DNA from: a virus
DNA: 33,849 bases
IMG/VR virus record: IMGVR_UViG_3300020055_000078
Location: 1 to 33,849 of that record
Reading direction: 5' to 3' (one strand)
Under the pieces are notes generated by a model. It saw nothing but the letters and a program-made list of their open reading frames with translations, was not told the DNA's origin and did not search any database. Shown here piece by piece: positions 24,601 to 31,703 of this stretch. The position numbers and the translations under genes are program-made. The stretch's first letter is position 1, and each line of letters opens with the position of its first letter.

Positions 24601-27136
24601 AAACAACGACCCAGGTGTTGGTACATTAAAATTCAATAATGGTACATATTCATCTGCTACAGCAATGTTCATTGATGATAGGGATGATAACTTTGTTGAT
24701 ATTCAACCTTTCTTAAGAACAATTGATGACTCAACAAGTCCTATTAAAGGTCATTTTAAAGTTACGAAAAAATCACAACCTGAAGTATTCCAAATATTTA
24801 CAATTTCAGCTTTAACTGAAGTCACAGGATATTTCAATGTCACCTGTGCATTTGTAAACGGTAATGGTTCATTCTCTGATGGAGAAGATATTACAATTAC
24901 ATTCGCAAGAACAGGCGATGCAGGTTCAACCGGTGCAACAGGTGCTCAGGGTATCCAAGGTTTCACAGGTATTCAAGGACCTCAAGGTTTACAAGGACAA
25001 ACTGGTGCAGGAGCTCAAGGTTCTTCAGGTCCTGCCGGTATTCAAGGTCCTCAAGGTATTCAAGGTTTACAAGGTAATGACGGTGGAGTCGGTGCTCAAG
25101 GTCCTCAAGGACCTATCGGTCTTCAAGGTGATTTAGGATTCCAAGGACCTAGCGGTGCAGGAGCACAGGGTGTTCAAGGTATTCAAGGTATTATTGGTTC
25201 ACAAGGTATAGCAGGGACTGGTGGAATCGGCGGACAGGGAACGCAAGGTATTCAAGGACCACAAGGTACTGACGGCGGGGTCGGTACACAAGGTTCAGCC
25301 GGACTTGACGGGCAACCCGGACCTGCTGGTCCTCAAGGAATTCAAGGTACTGATGGTGCTGGTTCGCAAGGTCTTCAAGGTGTCCAAGGACCACAGGGTG
25401 CTGATGGAACTGGTACACAAGGTTTACAAGGTGTCCAAGGTATATCAGGTATCACAGGAACTGGTGTCCAAGGTGTCCAAGGTGATACAGGTACTCAGGG
25501 TACACAAGGTATCCAAGGATATGATGGAACAGGTTCTCAAGGTCCTGCTGGTTTCCAAGGTGTCCAAGGTACTGACGGTCCTCCAGGATTAGGATTACAA
25601 GGTACTCAAGGATTCACTGGTTTCCAAGGTATTCAAGGTCTAATTGGTATTCAAGGACAATCTGCTCCAGGTACTCAAGGCTTACAAGGTATTCAAGGTT
25701 TCCAAGGTGTTCAAGGACCTCCAGGAACAGGTGCTCCGGGTATTCAGGGACCTCAAGGCATTCAAGGTATTCAGGGTGGCCCAGGAGATCCAGGTGGAGA
25801 AGGTGTTCAGGGTGCACAAGGATTTACGGGTTATCAGGGTGTTCAAGGTAACGATGGAGCTGGTGAAGCAGGTCCTCAAGGAACAACTGGTTCTCAAGGT
25901 GCTCAAGGTAATGACGGCGGAGGCGGTGGTCAAGGTACACAAGGTACTCTTGGTGCACAAGGTGTCCAAGGTGAAAGAGGATTACAAGGAAACACAGGTA
26001 TTGGTGGACAAGGAAACCAAGGTTTCCGAGGTTTCCAAGGTGAACAAGGTATTGATGGTGGAGTTGGTGGACAAGGTCCTTCCGGTCCTATAGGCCCTCA
26101 AGGTGTTCAAGGTATAACTGGTGCCGATGGGCAGCTTGGTCAACAGGGTCCTGCTGGGTCTGGTGCTCAGGGTGAAGCAGGTTCTCCTGGTGCGCAAGGT
26201 GCGGATGGATTCCAAGGACCCGCAGGTCCAGCTGGTCCACAAGGTGTTTCAGGTATTACAGGTTCTGGATTACAAGGTCTTCAAGGTATTCAAGGACCTA
26301 TAGGTATATCTGTTCAAGGTGTTCAAGGTTCTTCAGGGTCTACCACTGATGTTGATGTTTCTACAATCCATAACTCTGGATTACAAGGCACCGCGATGTT
26401 TATCACAATGGTGCAAGGTGGTTCAGGAGCAAGACCTTTATATGGAACAACAACTCCTAACCCAGATGGTTCGGATGCCGATTCATTAGCAGAGAGTAAC
26501 TTCTATTATATCAACGATGATGATGAATTAACAGTACATAACTTAAACGCAGTTAATTCAATTACTCTAGGCGGTTCAACAATTACAACATGGCCATCAG
26601 GTGGTGGATCATTTGATGGAACAGCAACGAATACAGTCACCACAGGTTCTATTGTATTCAACGATAACGCTAAATTATACTTCGGTACAGGTTCTGACTT
26701 TGAGGTATATGAAAACGGTTCAGGATTATACATTGACGGTAACGATGATACCCATGATATTACAATTAGGGATTCAAGTAATGCGGTAGTTGCTGGATTT
26801 GATATGGGTACAAAAGGATTCGTTTGTGGAGGCGACGGTACGTTTACTGGAGACGTAACTACAAACTCTGATGCGAGACTAAAAGAAAATGTTAATGTAA
26901 TAACAAATGCACTTGATATTGTTGATAACCTGAGAGGTGTTACATATAACAGGATTGATAAAGACAGTAAAGAAATTGGTTTAATTGCTCAAGAAGTTGA
27001 GGAAATTTTACCAGAAGTTGTTCGTACTGGAAATGATGAAGAAGGTCTTAAATCAGTTGCATACGGAAACATTACTGCTGTTCTAATTGAAGCAATTAAA
27101 GAACTAAAATCTGAAATCGAACAACTGAAAAAGTAA
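21656..27136 (+). CDS. Collagen-like tail fibre with S74 C-terminal chaperone
   Basis: This is an 1,826-residue fibre subunit, probably a trimer. Residues 1-168 form a beta N-terminal domain. Gly-X-Y stretches follow at about 169-188, 242-348, 468-544, 686-788, 925-970 and 1087-1562. Gln often fills the Y position (GIQGxQG), and Pro is scarce except in the last segment. A small Trp domain (residues 189-241, ending [15 protein letters not shown]) splits the first two. Four related beta domains of 116-141 residues fill the gaps at 349-467, 545-685, 789-924 and 971-1086. After a beta shaft (1563-1737), [10 protein letters not shown] gives the S74 Ser1738/Lys1743 dyad, followed by [16 protein letters not shown] and a terminal coiled coil. 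In this family the last 89 residues would be cleaved off after trimerisation. Its own promoter candidate (21610) and a terminator (27184) make it a possible single-gene transcript. Confidence 0.9.
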   Translation: MSFGTLTGKSQLIGFGNPQAFPITLDPVVYEGAVVYADNDKLYFSDGTQWVEIQGGGGTTVDAILPFAFIRVDDTNAITGTGISSSNWDAVNGTLDFTFSAAQPDTDYTVVTDGELNDDGRLVSIQSKTVNGFEASFYDSNGNATTPSTSSAFAIMVFASDPVTQVGNGQQGIQGATGAQGLQGDYGPGFEIIGSIAGPGDQSSLNTAFPGATTGQAVVDQSDDTLWIYDGANWVNIGSFRGVQGLQGFIGPQGVQGILGNEGIQGERGFRGFQGVRGVQGFQGVQGLLGFQGTQGRAGPQGIQGTTGIQGDLGIQGTQGRAGPQGIQGFTGIQGDVGLQGFVGSYGGVSFEFDFDTGVIAQNPGANEFAINNSSISAPTALFINNTAKNSADLEELFDSIDSVEGDVKGYIQITNIADNQKSVTYAISNITDNVGWHTFFISHVVSTASVSDLTSSPACIISFTRVGDIGSQGIQGINGIQGFTGIQGDVGPQGTQGIQGPQGTQGIQGTQGLQGRAGPQGLQGMQGLQGNDGIQGHIGFSGGLTFDWDFVNSTTEGFPGLNSWLINDGDVTQATTLYIDDLTNTGRRVDGLFDFLDTLTSEPKGQIFIRTPKDTTSDDYEFVIYNFTNWTWSTSGTGKDWGHFDIEYVASSTLGGTDASPGTSWQNGAVATYGATAIIDFIPNGQRGIQGSQGIQGLQGDFGPQGTQGAQGPQGTTGIQGLQGLQGLQGESVQGTQGTQGVQGLQGLQGLQGLQGEQGITGIQGTQGIQGLQGLQGLQGEQGQYGGLTWIWNFTSNIVGGTDPGTNNWKLNNANPASATLITLDDIPADQYTQEIDAFLDFIDAQPGAVKGYLKIQEGNYDDGNGPAGHHWMVYEITDWTWDSGSKNYGFFDVNYVDGNVSSWQTQVNAVHGPATLITFIPRGPAGIQGAQGTQGLLGLQGSTGQGLQGPQGIQGSFGLQGAEGSFGGITFDYTFSTDTLNNDPGVGTLKFNNGTYSSATAMFIDDRDDNFVDIQPFLRTIDDSTSPIKGHFKVTKKSQPEVFQIFTISALTEVTGYFNVTCAFVNGNGSFSDGEDITITFARTGDAGSTGATGAQGIQGFTGIQGPQGLQGQTGAGAQGSSGPAGIQGPQGIQGLQGNDGGVGAQGPQGPIGLQGDLGFQGPSGAGAQGVQGIQGIIGSQGIAGTGGIGGQGTQGIQGPQGTDGGVGTQGSAGLDGQPGPAGPQGIQGTDGAGSQGLQGVQGPQGADGTGTQGLQGVQGISGITGTGVQGVQGDTGTQGTQGIQGYDGTGSQGPAGFQGVQGTDGPPGLGLQGTQGFTGFQGIQGLIGIQGQSAPGTQGLQGIQGFQGVQGPPGTGAPGIQGPQGIQGIQGGPGDPGGEGVQGAQGFTGYQGVQGNDGAGEAGPQGTTGSQGAQGNDGGGGGQGTQGTLGAQGVQGERGLQGNTGIGGQGNQGFRGFQGEQGIDGGVGGQGPSGPIGPQGVQGITGADGQLGQQGPAGSGAQGEAGSPGAQGADGFQGPAGPAGPQGVSGITGSGLQGLQGIQGPIGISVQGVQGSSGSTTDVDVSTIHNSGLQGTAMFITMVQGGSGARPLYGTTTPNPDGSDADSLAESNFYYINDDDELTVHNLNAVNSITLGGSTITTWPSGGGSFDGTATNTVTTGSIVFNDNAKLYFGTGSDFEVYENGSGLYIDGNDDTHDITIRDSSNAVVAGFDMGTKGFVCGGDGTFTGDVTTNSDARLKENVNVITNALDIVDNLRGVTYNRIDKDSKEIGLIAQEVEEILPEVVRTGNDEEGLKSVAYGNITAVLIEAIKELKSEIEQLKK
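22160..26338 (+). repeat. Gly-X-Gln collagen-type repeats in six blocks
   Basis: The coding DNA is a run of GGT-x-CAA type 9-base units (for example GGTATTCAAGGT), broken by four beta-domain inserts and one small Trp domain. The final block (24914-26338) is the longest, about 475 residues. It differs from the others by having more Pro, Asp and Ala and many single-residue Gly-X-Gly breaks. Other-frame readings of this tract give Lys/Val-rich chains that are only shadows. Confidence 0.9.
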
Positions 27137-27183
27137 TTTATTATGGAGTATAAGGTGCTCTAAATCATTAATACCGATTACAC

Positions 27184-27215
27184 AAAAAGGGCATTTAAAC
27201 ATAATGTCCTTTTCT
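27184..27215 (+). terminator. Intrinsic terminator hairpin after the collagen-like fibre
   Basis: AAAAGGGCATT (27185-27195) pairs with AATGTCCTTTT (27203-27213) over 11 pairs including one G-U, around a 7-base loop. The right arm ends in a T run (TTTTCT). It lies 47 bases after the stop codon at 27136 and 18 bases before the late promoter at 27234, so it appears to separate two transcription units. The stem centre has four G/C pairs or G-U steps, so it is moderate in strength. Confidence 0.75.
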
Positions 27216-27233
27216 ATTTGTAGCACTGGATAT

Positions 27234-27241
27234 TATAAATA
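27234..27241 (+). promoter_or_regulatory. T4-like late promoter (TATAAATA)
   Basis: This is a second perfect TATAAATA, located between the terminator and the ATG at 27280 (38 bases downstream). Together with the hairpin it marks the start of the last transcription unit in the window. Confidence 0.8.
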
Positions 27242-27279
27242 AGGTAATAATATAAAAAATTTAAAAAGGTTTCATCACC

Positions 27280-27618
27280 ATGGCATCAAGAGCTAACATA
27301 TACATCGATAGAGGAATGGACTTCAGGACTGAGCTGAACCTGTTTAATGACGAAGGTGTCGAATATGATGACGCAACTATTTCTGTTTATAATTTCTATA
27401 GCAGCATAAGAAAAGTATATTCGTCCACGGCAGCGACTAATTTCAATATTGAAGTAGCAAATAATGACGTCACATTGGTACTTACCGACCAACAAACGGA
27501 AGCACTCGCTCCGGGCAAATATCAATATGATGTAATAATGGAAAAACAAACAGGAGAACTTACCAAAATAGTTGAAGGCCTAGCGATCGTAGTCGATACT
27601 ATTACGGAGGTTTCGTGA
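27280..27618 (+). CDS. Small beta-sandwich structural protein, fibre-associated
   Basis: This protein has 112 residues. It starts MASRANIYIDRGMDFRTEL and continues with a compact beta pattern (SVYNFYSSIRKVYSS, NFNIEVANNDVTLVLTDQQT, LAPGKYQYDVIMEK, IVEGLAIVVDTITEV). The theme 'RGMDFRTELNLFNDEG ... LAPGKYQYDV' resembles small fibre- or baseplate-associated proteins that I recall from marine T4-like phages and BppU-type N-terminal domains. The biochemical role is unknown to me. It is the first gene after the late promoter, and its stop codon overlaps the next start as GTGA. This implies translational coupling and probably a physical partnership with the 1,348-residue fibre. Confidence 0.75.
   Translation: MASRANIYIDRGMDFRTELNLFNDEGVEYDDATISVYNFYSSIRKVYSSTAATNFNIEVANNDVTLVLTDQQTEALAPGKYQYDVIMEKQTGELTKIVEGLAIVVDTITEVS
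27606..27610 (+). promoter_or_regulatory. Shine-Dalgarno GGAGG fixing a GTG start
   Basis: GGAGG lies 4 bases before a GTG at 27615, inside the end of the preceding gene. It is the strongest ribosome site noticed in this window and supports the non-ATG start of the downstream fibre. Confidence 0.75.
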
Positions 27619-30600
27619 GTATAAAAGTCAAAATCGGTGGCGGCCGCTCGATTAAGGCTGTCCCGAAACAAGACCAATCCACTCCTATTGTAGCACCAGC
27701 AGAACGAAAGCCTCAAATCGTTCCGGATAGTGTTGTCCTTGGTATTGACACAATCGGCGAATACGTTGTTTCCGTTGCGAATACTGATGGAATCATTGTA
27801 TCTCAAACAGTTTATGACCAAGGAGCAAATGTTGTTATTGGTCACGCTGACACTTCTAATGCTGTCAGTACTACAAACCCAAATTTATCTTATCCGAAAA
27901 ATATTTCAATTGATACTTTCGGACATATTACAGATTTTGAAAATGTAAGCTTCAACCCAGCAAACTTCGAAGCTAACTCAACAATTATATCTTCAAAAGA
28001 TTTCACCATAGGAACAACAAATCTAAACCTAGGTGATACATCTGAAACTCTTACAGGTCTTACATCTCTTGATGTCGCCGGGCCTGGTCTATTTAATACT
28101 TTATCCATACGAGATATCACAGAAGGTCGAATACTTTTCGCAGGTGCTAATGGCGCTGTGTCTGATAGTGCAGGATTAACTTTTGATGGAACCTCGTTAA
28201 TCGCTTCAGGCGGTGTATTCCTCGATGGATTAGATGTTGTAGGCCAGGCCGAGGTCGGCTCTCTAAATGTTGAAGATTTAACTCAAGGTCGTATTGTATA
28301 TGCAGGAGCTGATGGAGAATTAATTGATTCACCTGGACTTACATTTAACGGCACAAGTATTATCGCAACAGGCGGGGTGTTCTTAGATGACTTATCCGTT
28401 CCTGGGCAAGCAACATTAGGAAGTGTTAATATTACTGACCTCAATGAAGGTCGTATTATGTATGCCGGGGCAAACGGCGAACTTATTGATTCTGCTAACC
28501 TATCTTTTGATGGTGTTTCCATTACAGCAACAGGTGGTGTATTTTTAGATATACTTAGAGTACCTGGTCAAACAGAATTAGGTTCAGTTAATGTCACTGA
28601 TTTGACATCAGGCAGAGTTGTATTCTCAGGTGTTGACGGAGAACTTGTTGATAGTGATAAGTTAACATTTAACGGAACAACATTTACAGTAGATGGTGAT
28701 ACGGATATTACAGGTAATGTCACTATAGGCGGTAATTTAACATTAGGTGATAATCAAGTTGATACCATTAATGTTGTTGCTGACTTTACATCGGACTTGA
28801 TTCCTGATGCATCAGATACATACAGTTTAGGTACGCCTACTAAAGAATGGCGTAGAATATTTACTCCGACACTTAAGAGTTCTTCAGGTGTCGTTACGAT
28901 TGATGAAACCGGCGCTCTTACACTACCTGTAGGTGGAACCTCAGACCGACCAACCGCTGCTATAGGTATGGTTCGTTATAATACTTCGGATAGTAGATTT
29001 GAAGGTTATGATGGTACACAATGGTCAGAATTAGCAGGTAGTGTTAAAGACGTTGATAAAGATACTTTCATACAAGCTGAAACAGCACCTGGCGCAGACA
29101 ATGATGAATTAGATTTTTATACAGGTGGAACACAAAGAATTCAAATTGATTCTTCAGGTGACTTCAAATATGGTTCTACATTAAGTGAGATAGTATTTGA
29201 CTTTTCAACAGGTGGAGCAACATTTGCCTCTGCTGCGGTTGCCGATATTCCAAACCAAGCAGTTGTATATGCAGGTTCTGGTGGTGAATTAAATGGAACG
29301 GCGAACCTTTCTTGGGATGGAACAAACTTAACAGTACTTGGTGGTATTTCTGTTGATGGTGACTTTAGTACATCAGGTGGTTTATCAGGTGACAGTTTAT
29401 CAGTAGGTAACCTCGAAGCGAACACAATGATGTTCGTAACCGATACTGGTGCGTTATCTTCAAATAATAATATCCAATATGACGGTGCTCATTTAGTTGT
29501 TAATGCAACTTCACAATTCTTAACTTCTCCTGAAATTAATACCGTAACACCTGGGCAAGTATTTGTAGCAGGCGCAAACGGAACAATAGAAGGTGATGCA
29601 GGTTTAACATACAATCAAACAACGAACGAATTATCATTAGGAAACTTAACCGATAACCGCGTAGTTGTTGTAGGACCTAATGGCGTACTTGAAGATGACG
29701 CAGGATTTACTTGGGATGGTTCAACATTAACAGTTGACGGAGACGGTTCATTTACAGGAAACCTAACGGTCGCAGGTAATCTAACATTAGGTGACCAAGT
29801 ACAAGATACGATTAACGTTGTTGCTGACTTTACCTCAGACTTATTACCTAAAGATGATGCTACGTATGACCTAGGTACTACAGGTTCAAATTGGAATGCA
29901 TTATATGTAAGAACAATTGATAGTGATACTGAAGTTGTTGTGGTTGATACAACAGGTGCACTTACAGTTCCTGTCGGTACTACCGCGGAGAGACCTGCTT
30001 CATTAACATCAGGTATGGTTCGCTTCAATACAACAGATGGAGTATTTGAAGGATATAGTGGAAATGCTTGGGCATCACTAGGTGGTGTTAAAGACGTTGA
30101 CCAAGATACTTTTGTTGAAGCAGAATCAAGTCCTGGTGCAGATAACGATGAATTAAGATTTGTCACCGCAGGTATTACTGCATTTACAATTGACAACTCA
30201 CAACGAATTACAACTCCTGCTGCGACTGACCTTGTCTTTGATGTCAGTGGTAGTATCGATGTTAGCAATACAATTATAACAGGTTTAGCGGAGCCTGTCA
30301 ACAATTCCGATGCAGTTACTAAGTTTTATGTAGAAAATACTTTTGATAGAGACTTCCATATAACGAAAGGTGCTAATACGTATGTATTGGATTTATTTAA
30401 TACAACGAATACACCAAGTTTTGAAATTGGAACAGCATTAACAATTGAAACATATGATTCTGGAAATAATGTTGTTCAAGTTGGATTAGACCCAGTATGG
30501 CAATCATTTACAGGTTTAAGAGAAGCTGGTGTTGAAGGCACGGTTCCAAACTTTGAGTTTGACGTTTATGGTCGTGTTCGTTCTCTTGTAAATATTCCAT

Positions 30601-31661
30601 TATCTGTATCGTCCAACGCGGTTGTTGACTTCGTTCCATCTATTTTTGGTGTTGTTGAAGATGCTGTTAGAAATGGTAATATCGAACGCGGTTTAACTGT
30701 TACGGCAAACAACGTGTCACAGAAAGTAAACTTTGAAACTGATAACTTTGACATAGAATTAACAGGAGCAGTCACAGGTGACGGTACAGTTGTTCATAAC
30801 TCAAATGTTTCAATCGCAACATCGTTTAATTACGTAGACCTTGATGCAAGATATATTAATGCAGAAGGTGGTGATACATCAAACGGTGACTTACGAGCAA
30901 CGAAATTTGTAAGTAAAGACGATTTAAATTATTATGCTGACCCGGCAGGTACTTCAAGATTTGCTGATTTATGGGTAGGTTATAATAAACCAAGTACAAC
31001 ACTTACATTTGGTACTGGTTCTGGAAATATGTATATGTTTGCTCAAGGAACCAAACTAGGTTTCTTAAGTTCTACATTTAACTTCGGTACATATTTTGAT
31101 AATACAAATAATAGTTGGTATGTATCAGACGGTTCCGTATTTTCAAGGAACTTTATTGACAGTCAAAATACTAATTATAGAGTTAACCCTGCTGGTGGTA
31201 ATAGCCGCATTTTAGGACTAAATGTTGATACACAAATCCTATTAGGAAGTAATTTCTTATTTGCGAATTCTGCTATTTCCACTACTTCAGGAGATATTAC
31301 AATCAATCCATCTTCTGGTGTATTGAGTGTTGACAACTCTATTATATCAAATGTTAGTGACCCTGTCAATAGTTTAGATGCAGTAAATAAACAATCTTTA
31401 GATACAGCGATAAATAATCTAACAGTAGGCGGTATAGAATTAGCCGCAGAGTCAGGCAGCGTAGATACAGTTGCCCTTGGCGAAACAATTACCTTTGCTG
31501 CTGGTGAAGGTATAGATACAACCGTCAGCAATAATCAAATATTAATTGCTGGTGAATTAGCGAGTGATACCAATATTGGTGTTGCTTCGTTTAATATAGC
31601 AAACTTTACAGTGACAAGCGGCGATGTTGCCGTGACAACACTTGATGGAGGAACCTTTTAA
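27615..31661 (+). CDS. Long tail fibre protein built of repeats
   Basis: This 1,348-residue fibre starts at GTG, supported by GGAGG 4 bases upstream and a GTGA overlap with the previous stop. The N-terminus is basic (MSIKVKIGGGRSIKAVPKQ) and is followed by a domain with LGIDTIGEYVVSV (about 40-52). Residues 171-359 hold tandem 54-residue repeats starting GRI/VxFAGxNGE. Two related modules begin near 360 and 706 (GNLTLGD, DTINVVADFTSDL, GMVRFNT, FEGY, KDVDQDTF). The fibre linkers EPVNNSDAVTKFYVEN (893) and DPVNSLDAVNKQSLDTAI (1249) match joints in other phage fibres, as do two segments with Y-x-x-(D/N)PAG near 1100 and 1185. There is no S74 chaperone and the C-terminus ends in beta sequence (VTTLDGGTF). 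I infer a host-contacting or proximal long fibre segment. It is comparable in size to T4 gp34 (1,289 residues), but clear sequence identity was not seen. Confidence 0.85.
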   Translation: MSIKVKIGGGRSIKAVPKQDQSTPIVAPAERKPQIVPDSVVLGIDTIGEYVVSVANTDGIIVSQTVYDQGANVVIGHADTSNAVSTTNPNLSYPKNISIDTFGHITDFENVSFNPANFEANSTIISSKDFTIGTTNLNLGDTSETLTGLTSLDVAGPGLFNTLSIRDITEGRILFAGANGAVSDSAGLTFDGTSLIASGGVFLDGLDVVGQAEVGSLNVEDLTQGRIVYAGADGELIDSPGLTFNGTSIIATGGVFLDDLSVPGQATLGSVNITDLNEGRIMYAGANGELIDSANLSFDGVSITATGGVFLDILRVPGQTELGSVNVTDLTSGRVVFSGVDGELVDSDKLTFNGTTFTVDGDTDITGNVTIGGNLTLGDNQVDTINVVADFTSDLIPDASDTYSLGTPTKEWRRIFTPTLKSSSGVVTIDETGALTLPVGGTSDRPTAAIGMVRYNTSDSRFEGYDGTQWSELAGSVKDVDKDTFIQAETAPGADNDELDFYTGGTQRIQIDSSGDFKYGSTLSEIVFDFSTGGATFASAAVADIPNQAVVYAGSGGELNGTANLSWDGTNLTVLGGISVDGDFSTSGGLSGDSLSVGNLEANTMMFVTDTGALSSNNNIQYDGAHLVVNATSQFLTSPEINTVTPGQVFVAGANGTIEGDAGLTYNQTTNELSLGNLTDNRVVVVGPNGVLEDDAGFTWDGSTLTVDGDGSFTGNLTVAGNLTLGDQVQDTINVVADFTSDLLPKDDATYDLGTTGSNWNALYVRTIDSDTEVVVVDTTGALTVPVGTTAERPASLTSGMVRFNTTDGVFEGYSGNAWASLGGVKDVDQDTFVEAESSPGADNDELRFVTAGITAFTIDNSQRITTPAATDLVFDVSGSIDVSNTIITGLAEPVNNSDAVTKFYVENTFDRDFHITKGANTYVLDLFNTTNTPSFEIGTALTIETYDSGNNVVQVGLDPVWQSFTGLREAGVEGTVPNFEFDVYGRVRSLVNIPLSVSSNAVVDFVPSIFGVVEDAVRNGNIERGLTVTANNVSQKVNFETDNFDIELTGAVTGDGTVVHNSNVSIATSFNYVDLDARYINAEGGDTSNGDLRATKFVSKDDLNYYADPAGTSRFADLWVGYNKPSTTLTFGTGSGNMYMFAQGTKLGFLSSTFNFGTYFDNTNNSWYVSDGSVFSRNFIDSQNTNYRVNPAGGNSRILGLNVDTQILLGSNFLFANSAISTTSGDITINPSSGVLSVDNSIISNVSDPVNSLDAVNKQSLDTAINNLTVGGIELAAESGSVDTVALGETITFAAGEGIDTTVSNNQILIAGELASDTNIGVASFNIANFTVTSGDVAVTTLDGGTF
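28125..28691 (+). repeat. 162-bp tandem repeat in the fibre gene (3.5 copies)
   Basis: Copies begin at 28125, 28287, 28449 and 28611, exactly 162 bases (54 codons) apart. Each encodes G-R-I/V-x-F/Y-A/S-G-A/V-N/D-G-x-x-x-D-S, then L-T/S-F-D/N-G-T/V-S, A-T/S-G-G-V-F-L-D, V-G/P-G-Q, and V-x-D-L. The fourth copy loses the pattern after about half a unit. Diverged codons but an unchanged period point to an old tandem duplication under length constraint, as expected for fibre shafts. Confidence 0.85.
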
Positions 31662-31703
31662 ATAGTTGCCTATATAGGTATATGATATAAGAAGGACATA
31701 TAT

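Noticed and set aside
22698-26303. Lys/Val-rich plus-strand frames and short minus-strand frames over the collagen tract
   Set aside because: They arise from reading GGTxxxCAAGGT units in another phase; no independent start signals or domains.
22379-26338. CRISPR-like short repeats
   Set aside because: Repeats are in-frame 9-base units of a Gly-X-Y protein with no constant spacer length.
21656-27136. Calling the collagen-like gene a host collagen or bacterial surface protein
   Set aside because: The S74 chaperone end, late-promoter context and neighbouring baseplate genes fit a phage fibre; no signal peptide or cell-wall anchor is present.
29615-30304. 229-codon open frame on the minus strand
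   Set aside because: It is the antisense of the repeat-rich fibre gene, lacks a ribosome site and any recognisable domain, and the overlapping + strand gene is clearly real.
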